DNA of 64,000 bases, taken from positions 124,001-188,000 of the forward strand of contig CAJNDS010002096.1 in NCBI GenBank assembly GCA_905221605.1, written 5' to 3'. Made by a program: the position numbers and the translations under genes. The DNA is from Symbiodinium natans (Eukaryota; Sar; Dinophyceae; Suessiales; Symbiodiniaceae). The stretch's first letter is position 1. The number at the start of each line of letters is the position of its first letter. The notes beneath the pieces are model-generated. The model did no database searches and had not been told where the DNA came from. It saw only the letters and a list, made by a program, of their open reading frames with translations. Positions 55,276-64,000 of the stretch are shown here, in pieces.

Positions 55276-56534
55276 CATGCACGTAGCGAAACACCATCAA
55301 AAAGGGAATGTAACACTCAAGTTATTCACACTTCCTTCATGAATAAAACAGTGTGCATCGGAAATGCCATGGGCCATTACAACACAACACGTGACGAGAC
55401 ACCCAAATTGTTTCCAACATTTGCTGCGAGCCATTGATCTCCCAGTCGCATCGGCGCCAGCCCGCGAGATGGAATTATGGCAACCAGAAGAAGGAACCAT
55501 GGCATCTTCCATGTATTTGTCAAGACTTGAAATTTGGGGCAATGGTTGATCATTCACAATGCTCTGTTGCTACACATGTTCACACGTAAGTTCACATGTT
55601 CACGGCAACTGCAATCGTGCAATCGTTGACCACATGCTGAAATGAGTTCGCAAAAGAACAGCCAACAATCGAAACTACACACGAAGAACGGTGCTGAGCT
55701 CCAAATCCGCGCCAGCCACAGGGCCTTGTTGCGCATCCTTCGTCCTTAGAATCCCTAAAGATTAGATTCGGGGGGCTTGCATCTGTCATTTCTCCAACGG
55801 ATGAGGTTCTCGAAATCTTCGATTCATGCACATCTGCGAAGTCGAGCCACATGGCAGCAAAATGGCCGAAAGCAACTCTGACTCTGACTGGACCAATGAC
55901 CAACAGCTCTCGGTTGCAAATGATTCGAAAAACATCCTGCAGGGGCTGGGTGGTCCCGAATAACGCTTGTTGGTGTCGAAAGTAGCCAAAGCATTGTGCT
56001 CAATACTGCTCCAAGGTCGATCCTTAGCTCTTGCTTTAAAATCAACAAAACGAATTGATGGGCTCCACAAAGTCTAACAGTGATGCACCAGTGCGACACC
56101 TAAAGCAACAGTGTGATCCAACGATCACGTGTGAGGTCCTTCGCTCACCCGGGTTGGGAGAGCGGGAACAGCACTGTTCAAACTCTAACTTTCACTCTCA
56201 CAATTGCTGCAACAGAAGCGAGACTCAGACATCCATGCACATGTATGTTATAAAGAAGCACGTGTGCCAGTGCTTCACATTTTGCATCAAAACTATGTTT
56301 ACAACACATCATCAAAATTGCCAACAGCATTCTTGTAACAAGCAAACGGAAACATGGATTTTATGATGGAGTGCAATCTTATTCCCTGTTTGCTTGCGTT
56401 GTTGTAAACAAAAACGCTACACATACTCATTGTAAAATGTAAGTGGTGAAACAACAGATGCGGCATTTACGATGTCCGCACTCTTTCTTTTGCGCCCAAG
56501 GCGAACAGTGGGGCTTCAGAAGATTTAGGAGCAA

Positions 56535-56620
56535 GCCCAGTACGCACGCTGGTCGTTGCCGCACCCAACATTGGAGATATCGTGCGATCTTCAATTGCAA
56601 CATCGCGCGCACTCCTCAGG
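56535..56620. repeat. Dispersed repeat, copy B
   Basis: Uninterrupted version of the repeat at 55118-55275, same orientation. On the minus strand both copies read RDVAIED-xISPML and TT-VRTGL, so an ancestral coding origin is possible. Confidence 0.8.
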
Positions 56621-56794
56621 AATGCAGCTGAGCAAAAACAAGGCAACGCAGCAGGTTGCGAACAGGGGGGGAAACTAAAAGCATGAGAAGCAAAAAGACC
56701 AAAGTCACGCACAAGACGAGCAACTCACTCGTGTTCCAAAGTACCAAGTGCAAGTAACCCTTCACAGTCACACAGCTCACAGGCACTCCAAACA

Positions 56795-56840
56795 CTTCTT
56801 TCAGCTTTCTCGCACTGCTTCTTTCAGCTTTCTCGCACTG
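56795..56840. repeat. Perfect 23-bp tandem duplication
   Basis: Two adjacent copies of a unit beginning CTTCTTTCAGCTTTCTCG. Confidence 0.92.
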
Positions 56841-56854
56841 AAACACGACTCCGG

Positions 56855-56875
56855 TCTTGAGCCAAACAACATGCG
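56855..56875 (-). promoter_or_regulatory. Spliced-leader-like 11-mer (TTTGGCTCAAG)
   Basis: The minus strand carries an exact match to the last 11 bases of the dinoflagellate spliced leader (about 14 of 21 overall). The minus-strand reading across and downstream of it (56616-56882) has a long hydrophobic stretch, but no in-frame ATG start was found, so the gene it would belong to is not defined. Confidence 0.4.
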
Positions 56876-58640
56876 TTTGCATGTGGGGTCAAACACTGGG
56901 CTTTAAACACTCTCCAAAACTGAAGCTGCATGGTCGCAGACAGCCCACACAACTCAAATGCCACTCAAGGTGCTTGCACAGCTCCAAACAGATGCAAAAC
57001 ACTCAAAACCGCAGCAACGCAGAGCTGACCTCTACACCACACACTTCCACTATCTACACCCCTTTGGACTCAAAGCTCACCGACACAGCTCATCTTCAGC
57101 AAAAGACGACGCACAACTGTCACTGCCAAGAGTCCAATCACTTGCTGTTCTACGGCTGCAGCACTGTTCAAACTCTGAGACGGTTCTCCACACCAGTCGC
57201 CAACAATCCTACACAGGGTGGAAAATTTAACTGCTAAGTGTCGTTTGCAAGCTAGGGCATTGGTGTCTGACAGCTTCCATGATGTGTATGTCAGCATGCA
57301 CATGCCACTAAGTGCCCAAACTGAATCGAAGGCACCGATTTAACTTACACACACACCGAGCACAAGTCACAGAGTGCCCTTAAACAAACTTAAAGCACCC
57401 AAAAAAACTTGAACCGAAGTGCATCACTTTAAGTCACAAGCTCAAAGGTGTCTCAATACCAGCAGAAAACCTAAATTTCAAACCAAAAGAATGTACAAAG
57501 ACCACTTTGACGAACCTAAAATTTGAACCAAAGGGCTGCCACGCGGCATTTGAAAAAAAAAAAAATGTTTGACTTTGAAAAAAAAAAAAAAAACGTGACA
57601 ACAACCAAAGTGTTCAAAAAACCAAACAGAAAAATTTTTAAATCAACAAAAATCTGAAGTGTTTCGACACTGAGCAGAAAGGTAGACGCGATCTCTAGAG
57701 CCTTCAGAAATCCTAAAACGCTTGCTCCAGAAGTTGCACCCAGCAGAAAACCTTGTCAAAATCAAGAAATTTTTTTCTTAACTTTTTGCAATTAAAATCC
57801 AACTGCTTTACAGGTACACGTGCATGCTGCCAAATCGCTTTTAACGCACAATCCTTAAAGGCATGTCTTAAGCGCAGTTTCAACCTCAAAAAAAAAAAAA
57901 ACAAAGAACGCGTTACGTAACCTCCACAGAACATTGACGACAAATCAAAAACAAGTCAATGATTTTTAATTTTTTGGAATGAACCTGAAAGCTTCCCAGC
58001 ACAATCTCGAGTCTTTGTGCAAGATCGTTCTTCGCATTATTTTCAGTTTGTAAAGCCGTTTTTTTTTGCCTTAAGCAAACCCACTGTCTGCGAAAAGAGA
58101 AGCCGCTATGTTGCTTGCGTCCGGGTTTTGACTGTCTGGCATGCTTTCGCATTTTGCGATGATCTCCCTGCACTGTCAGATTTCCAAAAGAGTTGATTTA
58201 TGTGACCCTTCTAGTTTCCCAGTTGACACGTGATGTGCACTTGAGTTGTCTGCCAGAGTGTGAAGCACAGGCACGAGAACATGTCAGGCAGTGCTGAGCT
58301 TGCTCCATTTCAGCATTTGTGGTGCTTCGCCAACTCACATTCCCAGGGCATCTTGTGGACATTTGCTCAACGTCAATCTGCATGGATATCCGTGAACCTC
58401 AGTCAACGGTGCCAGCAAAAGCATGCGGAATTTTACAAATGGTGAAGTGTCATTGTGCAATAAATTATTCTGAACTGATGGGAAACAATAATGTTTTTGA
58501 GAGGCAAGCACAGAGGTTTGGACAATCTTGACAGCGTCTTGTTCTGAGGGGCAGGTTCATCTCTGATGCCATGTGGTTGCAGATTGGCCGATCAGGCACG
58601 GACTTCCGTTTGATGATCATGTGGCTGCATGTCAACTAAG

Positions 58641-58899
58641 GCCTTCGCAGATGCATGTGCCTCATCCACATCCGCGGGTCTCGGTGGTTTTGTCTGCCTG
58701 CCTAAAGGTTGTTGTCTTTTCTCCCAGGAAACCTTTTTCCAAAGCGAATTGTACACCTTCTTCCCGTGGTTTCCTGCTGCACCCTCCTGCATCTCCTGTC
58801 ATGCCTTCTGCCGACCGGACATCCGCCCCTGCACGTTACCCCGCTGCAACAACTCTGCTTTGGAGGCTGCCTCCTGGAAAGGACTCTCGCTGGCCAAAG
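58641..58899 (+). CDS. Candidate Cys-containing exon on plus strand
   Basis: The ATG at 58629 opens a plus-strand reading (MSTKAFADACASSTSAG, later PAAPSCISCHAFCRP) with good codon character. It ends at a strong donor, AAAG|GTATGTG, near 58900. A pyrimidine-rich acceptor (TTCTTCTTGTTACAG|GAG) follows near 58939. No domain identified. Confidence 0.33.
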
Positions 58900-59127
58900 G
58901 TATGTGCGTGTTGTTCCGTTCCTTTCTTCTTGTTACAGGAGCGTCAATACATTTCCGTCCATGTTGACCATGCTGATAGCCTCAGTCGGGGTTACTAACC
59001 GACCCTGCTTGGCTTTCAGGAATCCACTCGCGGCACAGTGCCCTGGTCTGCACTCCCTACAACCTTTTCTGTGCACACGTATCCGCTGGAAACGGATCTC
59101 TCACGCTTGCTGGCGTTTGCTTGAAGA

Positions 59128-59400
59128 ATGCTGGCCCTGCTACCCCTGCGGGTCAAGCTGCTGGACACGACCAGCATTCTCTCCTCTTCCTTCCGCCCGG
59201 GTGCCTTTCCCGAAGTCTTTCCGTCCGACCGGGATTTTTACGCCAGCGTGATAAAAAAGATGCGTGCAGTGTTCCGTCTAAAGGTGGCATTTAGGAACAT
59301 TCGTAACGGACAAGTGCCGGCAGTGAACCTGGATAATACGTTTGCAAGGGACAGAAAGTGTCCGAGGTTAGCTAGTGTTTTTTTTCGAAATTCCTTTTCG
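59128..59400 (+). CDS. Candidate exon on plus strand, unrecognised
   Basis: A plus-strand reading with clear coding character (LLPLRVKLLDTTSILSSSF, then FPSDRDFYASVIKKMRAVF). It may belong with the preceding plus-strand exon and the TSP1 exons downstream, but no family is recognised and exon borders are not resolved. Confidence 0.33.
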
Positions 59401-59449
59401 TTGCAAGCTCGAATCCGTTTAGAAGCAGCGAAGCAAACATCGTAGTATT

Positions 59450-60900
59450 TTCAAAGCCACATTCCTTAAGTTTGTATTGTGTGGTTAAAGTCGTCGCCGG
59501 CTCTGCCAATGTTGATTTCTTCGCACGTTCGAAGAACAGAGGAATGAACGCAACGACAGGTTGGCTTGTAGCAAGAGCCAACGTTTGCGCACCAAGCTGG
59601 CTTGGAGGACACGTTAGTCATTTTATCGACATGCCTTTGATTAGTTTTGGTCCTTTGTACCCGGAGAAAATCGTCAACAAGGTGGAAAGTCTGGAGGTGC
59701 TGATTCTGCACGAGCGCGTCAGGTTGGCGTTTTGTTGATGTGTTACTTGTTCGCCAAGGGCTTCCAAGCGTGGAACATGGTGCAGTGGTGCCCCAAAAGG
59801 CATGGAAAGTTTTTTTCAAAAGCTCGGCGGAGCCGGAGGCGCCTGCTACCCCACAAGTGCGCTATCAACTCACTATTCCCTTCGTTTTTCTTCGTTTTCA
59901 TGTTTGAGCAAGAAATGCTTGCGAGTTTCTTTGATACCACCCAGATCACAAATTTTCGCATTGCGGGTTAATCTCCATTTTCAGACGTCGAATAGATGGC
60001 ATGCTTGAGTATGGAGGCCTGAAGAGATTTGTTTTGTGGACGTATTTGTGGGCAGCAGCCTGTGTTTGTTGCCGAATCGTTTTTGTGTGATGCTGTTAGC
60101 TGTAGGTATTCTCCACTCAACAAATGCTCTAGTGATCGAGCACTTGCTACTTTTTCGTTGAGCATTTTTTCAGATGACTGGCGCAATGTTTTCGATCATG
60201 TCTTCGCAGTTGTTTGCGGATAGCTTTTTAGAACATGCACATCTTTTGTGAATGATTTGGCTCTGCTGCAGGTAGGGTGCTGAATTCTACGTATTTTGAG
60301 ACATTCTCTTGCCTCCGTATCTCAGGCCGTTCAATCGCGGCAACCTCATCCAGATTGCCATTTTTGCCTGCTGCACAAGCTGCTTCCTCATTCCAGGTTG
60401 TCTTTATGACATGATGGTTTTCTGCAACAAAAGGCGATCGTTTCTCGAGACAGTTGCGGAGTCCAGTTTAATGTTTGAATGCGCAGCAGGCTGTGGCTGG
60501 GCATCTTACTGTCCAGCAAGCTGGTGTTCCATTTAGCCATCGCATCCACGGTGCGGTCTCACAGCAAAGGCTGCTGGCCATGTATTTTTCGATGTATAAA
60601 GGCAGATTCGATGTCCAAGTTGTGCAGGTGACACAGAATCTCGAGAGGATGCGGCGCTCACTGACGAGGCTCCCTTGAGATCCGAGTTTATATCTTGGTT
60701 GCAAGTAGCGGCTGCAAGCATGTTAGATGCCGACATGCGCAGCCGCCACGGTTCTTCATTTCAGTCCTAGTTGCGATGTATGATTTAATTTGAGGTGTTC
60801 TGGAATTGGTTTTGTTGTGTGAGCGGGCTGTGGTGGCTATGTGGTCGTGAATGAAGATTGGGTTGCAAATTAAAAATCCAGGATGGTGCCGCAGCTGTCA
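59450..60900. other. Stretch without supported genes
   Basis: Only mixed short frames. Plus-strand Cys-rich snippets occur near 60370-60530 and 60935-61010 and could be small exons of the extracellular-type gene to the right. Confidence 0.35.
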
Positions 60901-61191
60901 GCCTGGTCCTCATTCCGTGGCCTTTGCACAGTGTCAGCACATGCCCAAAGTTTGTACGCCAACACCATTGCAACATGACAGGGTTTTGTGAGGGGTGCGT
61001 GTATTCGTCCACTCTTGGGACATGTTGTTGGTCCGGCTTCTTCGTATATAGGTCGAAGAATAATGCGCGCCGAGAAGATACAGGCAGCTTGACCGCCAGC
61101 AAGTCGCTTGTCAAGCGCTGCATGCAGATGATCTCGGGAGGAAGACTCCATAGAGGTACCAGCAGCAGGTCTAGTTCGGAACCTGGTTTCC

Positions 61192-61389
61192 ATGAACTTC
61201 ACACGCTTTGGTCACTTTCGCGGTGCAGCTTTGCGCTTTGATGGCTTTGGGTTTGAGGAGAATACTGTGCCGTTTGGCGATGTTCTTTTCAACGTCACTG
61301 TGCAACCGCCTCCTGTTGTCCCGTGCTTGGTGCATGAACTCACTGATGAAGGAACAGAGCGCGATGTTGCTGCTGAAGTTTTCGTTTTC
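61192..61389 (+). CDS. Candidate exon, plus strand, upstream of TSP1
   Basis: A 66-codon plus-strand reading with even codon use (MNFTRFGHFRGAALRFDG, then VHELTDEGTERDVAAEVF). Because it lies about 95 bases before the TSP1 exon on the same strand it may be part of the same gene, but the joining donor is not clear. No domain recognised. Confidence 0.35.
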
Positions 61390-61484
61390 TGAGGCGGAGC
61401 CTGCCGAACAAAACGAGCACGCCAGTGAACAGCAAGACTGCAGGCGCATCTGTTGTTGATTTTCGGGAGAGCGGCTTGATGTAG

Positions 61485-61705
61485 GTTGTTAGCCACGAGA
61501 GGTGGTACGACTGGAGTCCGTGGTCTTACTGCTCGAAGAGCTGTGGCCAAGGATGGAAGAGCCATGGCCTGTGATACACTATGCAGACTATGCACCAAAA
61601 GGATCCAAAAGGCGCCATTTGTTACTTGGACATTCCCAGGTCGCAAGAGGACTGTGGCCTTGCAGCCGCGGCACGGGGGCCTTGAGTGCTGCCCTCGTCT
61701 TTTCC
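61485..61705 (+). CDS. Thrombospondin type-1 domain exons
   Basis: Exon 61485-61551 reads RWYDWSPWSYCSKSCGQ, and after an 88-base GA-AG intron (61552-61639, phase 1) exon 61640 to about 61705 reads GRKRTVALQPRHGGLECC and PRL. Joined, they give a complete TSP1 core: W-x-x-W-S-x-C-S-x-x-C-G-x-G-x-x-R-x-V, then G-G-x-x-C. The stacked Trp/Arg residues and the Cys pairs are in place. TSP1 modules occur in secreted or cell-surface proteins, and in alveolates in adhesins and matrix proteins. Start, stop and other domains were not found; Cys-rich plus-strand readings at about 60935-61010 and 62370-62520 (DCRCFHGSC) may be further extracellular modules of the same protein. Confidence 0.7.
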
Positions 61706-62369
61706 GAACCCTCCAGCAGCTTTGCAGAACTGTGGTGCATTTTAAACAATTGACAGGTGTGATGGGGCCTCGGAGGACATCGCTAGCGTATTCTGATATC
61801 GTCATGCTGTGTGTCTCTGTTATTCCCTTTGCGGAATCGCTTTTCTTGACATCCGGATCTGTGGTAGATTCAGCATCCCATGCACGCACTTTTTGGCTCG
61901 AACCTGCAATGTTGCTGCAGTCCTAGGCGATGTAAGGCGTTGTCCTGCCCGCTGAACGGCGTTGTCCTTCCTTTTAGCATCGTGGTTCGTGTGATCGTGA
62001 CCGCTTCAAGCTGAAATTCGACTTTGGCTCCGCCAATGACTGACGGTATGGTGAGCACGGTACTCAAAATTACTTGCCAGAGGCTTAGTACTGTAAAAGC
62101 GCCCTGATTCGAGTCTGACACTGCCTGGGCTCGAGGTGGTGACCAAATCTTTCGTCTGCTTTTCGAAAGCCCTGCCGAGCTGAAATTTGCCCACGGCTGA
62201 GCTTGCCTCAACAGCAACCTCGGTGAGACTGGGCACGCAATCCGATATGCCAGGAGGCTGTGAAGGCAGCAACTGCTGACCTCTGTGGCTCCAACTCGCA
62301 GCCCAGGCTGACAGATGTCAAAGGGGCCACAACTTGTCCGCAGTGCATTTGTTGAAGGTATCTTGCCGA

Positions 62370-62520
62370 AGATGGAGCTTGTGTGGTCCTGTCGGACTGT
62401 CGCTGCTTTCACGGTTCCTGCATCGCTGAACAGTTTTCCACTGGGCTTCGTGAGGACAAGACTTTTCGGAGCTTCCTGGCAACAGCCACCAGGCGATCTG
62501 ATGACTCAAGCCTGTGTTCC
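62370..62520 (+). CDS. Candidate Cys-rich exon downstream of TSP1
   Basis: The plus-strand frame gives EDGACVVLSDCRCFHGSC followed by a polar tail and a stop. Cys spacing resembles an EGF-like half-domain. The overlapping plus frame and the minus frame are also open, so the call is weak. Confidence 0.25.
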
Positions 62521-62828
62521 TGAGAACTGACACCGTCCCGCAGGTCGGCCCATACTTCTTCCATGCTACTCCGACTAGATGCGCATGTCTTACTGTCTTC
62601 ACGTGGTCGGCAGTGGCCCCTTCACGACGCATGCTTATGAGGTGAGCGAAGCAAAGCCCACGATGTGCGGATGGCAAGAGGTGCCTTTTTCAGCGGCATC
62701 TGCGGTAGCACATGGCTGAGACATTCCCATGTCCTCTGAGCCTTTTGAGCCTTTGAAGGATTTGCGTGACATTGACGAGCTGTGCAATGCTCAGCTTCAA
62801 TCCGATTGCGTCAGGCTGTTAAGACTTC

Positions 62829-63900
62829 GATGAATCGAGGTTGGCACAGTTCGACGAAACTCCTGACATGCCTGACAAGCCTGACAAGCCTGGCAGGCCA
62901 GGAAAACAGGAACGCCTGCTTGTCGCCTTTTGGATTACGGACCTTCAGGCAAGCAAAGAAGCGCAAGAAGAGACGGGTGGCCAGGGCTGCCAGGTCAAAG
63001 GAGGCAAATGGGTTCTCTTACCCTTCAGTCCTGGTCCTCAAGTCTTGTGCCAAAGCGGCAGGCCTTGGGGGCACAGAGATCTCAGCCACCAGATGGACTG
63101 GATGCACCAGCTTTCGAAATTGAGGAGGATTCCGGCTGTCCAGCGTCCCTTAATGTGGAGAAGGTGCCGCAGGCTCTGCAAGAGCTGGATCAAGTTGGCC
63201 CTTCCACATCTGCGATCGAGACCGGCCCAGTGGGCGAAGAGGAGCGGACACGTTGAAAGTTCGGGTTCACTTCTATGAAGTTGCGGGAGAGTTGCAGGGT
63301 TTTGCTCGGCTCCTTTTTTTTTCAGGTTCCGGCAGACGATGCTCTCATCCGGGCAAAGTCATGTCCGTGCTTCCCAATATTTGAGGAGAGGTCTCTGACA
63401 GAGTGCCAATGTGGCTGTGAGTGTGGCTGTGAGTGCCTGACAGCCAGAAGATTGATTCAGAGCAGGTTGATGAAGGGCGCGATCTGTGCTGTCGCATCGT
63501 TCGCCCTGAGTGGCAGGCTGAAGCTCAACAAGAAGGGGCGCAAGGGGCGGAAGAAGCGGAAGAAGCGGAAGAAGTGGAAGAAGCGGAAGAAGTGGAAGAG
63601 GTGGAAGAGGTGGAAGAGGCCCTGTAGCATCTTGAGGTCACAGCACAACTCCGGAAAACGGCTAGCATAGCTCATAGAGAAGCGCAAAGATTGCTGCGAA
63701 TTCTGCCAGGCCAACCAGCTGTGGCCTGCAACGCCTGAGTCCACTCCACCGCAGTCTCCTCGTGCTGTCGTGTGGGTCCCTGTCCATGCTGTTCCAGTCC
63801 GCAGCCTAATGCAGGGATTAAATCCGAGAGTTGACGAACGGAAGGATGCCGCATGTGGGTTCGTTTGCAGACACATCTACACTCAGTGCCATCTACCAAA
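62829..63900 (+). CDS. Candidate acidic low-complexity gene on plus strand
   Basis: Exon 62829-62993 (RLAQFDETPDMPDKPDKPG, LLVAFWITDLQASKEAQEE) joins 63062 to about 63250 (PPDGLDAPAFEIEEDSG, NVEKVPQALQELDQ) across a 68-base GT-AG intron in phase 0. A strong pyrimidine-tract acceptor at 63325 opens VPADDALIRAKSC. Then, in a different phase, VDEGRDLCCRIVRPEWQAE leads to a Glu-rich run coded by GAAGAAGCG units and a TAG. The same frame continues beyond that stop with coding-like sequence (HLEVTAQLRKTASIAHREA), and another reading at about 63735-63870 ends near the window edge. The stop may be removed by splicing, or the copy may be decayed. Family not recognised. Confidence 0.42.
63540..63624 (+). 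repeat. GAAGAAGCG/GAAGTG repeat
   Basis: Purine-rich repeat of about 85 bases coding Glu-Glu-Ala/Val in one plus frame and Lys/Arg/Trp in another. Confidence 0.9.
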
Positions 63901-64000
63901 AAGATGTATAGGACTGTAATTATACTTTAATTCGCTGTGCACAGCAACGAGTCTCGCGAAAGGCCCGTGAAATCCGTAAAGTCCCAACACGTCCCAACTC

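Larger units (their letters stand above)
54140..58570. other. AT-richer divergent strand-switch region without supported genes
   Basis: Lies between the minus-strand block and the plus-strand block. GC falls, with A-runs at about 57547, 57577 and 57889. A short minus reading near 54270-54200 (FDLEFATGQKVEGNLIGHG) may be one more 5' exon of the oxygenase gene. Also holds a dispersed repeat pair and a 23-base duplication. Confidence 0.5.

Overview
This window reads as nuclear DNA of a photosynthetic (peridinin-type) dinoflagellate, most like the Symbiodiniaceae. The support is: a three-unit chlorophyll a/c light-harvesting polyprotein with a tripartite plastid leader; TTTAGGG telomere-type repeats; genes broken into many small exons by short introns that mostly start with GC or GA instead of GT and end in AG|G; sequences resembling the dinoflagellate spliced leader just upstream of start codons; and genes laid out in one-direction blocks. 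There are no bacterial operons, rRNA, tRNA, CRISPR array or complete transposon that I can support.

Left and centre (about 1-54 kb). Every gene identified by family here is on the minus strand, as are nearly all other coding-like exons. From high to low coordinate: a prolyl 4-hydroxylase-like 2-oxoglutarate/Fe(II) oxygenase (about 54.1-52.3 kb, at least nine exons); a small putative secreted protein (50.2-49.9 kb); the light-harvesting polyprotein (47.0-44.2 kb, five exons, 713 aa in my model); two EF-hand exon pairs (40.7 kb degenerate, 37.7 kb intact); an unrecognised small membrane or secretory protein (33.0-31.9 kb); a coiled-coil and Q/P/M-rich protein (26.9-25.5 kb); a complete cathepsin B-type protease (21.06-19.68 kb); and coiled-coil or disordered protein exons (15.5-12.9 kb). 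Scattered low-confidence exon-like islands occur further left. A roughly 215-bp, strikingly AT-rich fragment of clathrin heavy chain sits just upstream of the cathepsin gene and looks foreign. Near the left end, a telomere-like array (about 640-858) is flanked by T-rich/A-rich inverted repeats.

Right (about 58.6-64 kb). Coding-like signal switches to the plus strand: Cys-rich exons, a clear thrombospondin type-1 domain split by a GA-AG intron (61.5-61.7 kb), and an acidic, low-complexity gene at 62.8-63.9 kb. Between the blocks (about 54.2-58.6 kb) lies an AT-richer, A-tract-containing, gene-poor divergent strand switch.

The genes do not form a pathway. Light harvesting, lysosomal-type proteolysis, prolyl hydroxylation and calcium binding are simply neighbours in a gene-sparse genome. 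Gene models were assembled by eye from domain continuity and splice consensus; none has transcript support here, and 5' ends are often unresolved. Most of the window is non-coding, with many simple repeats.
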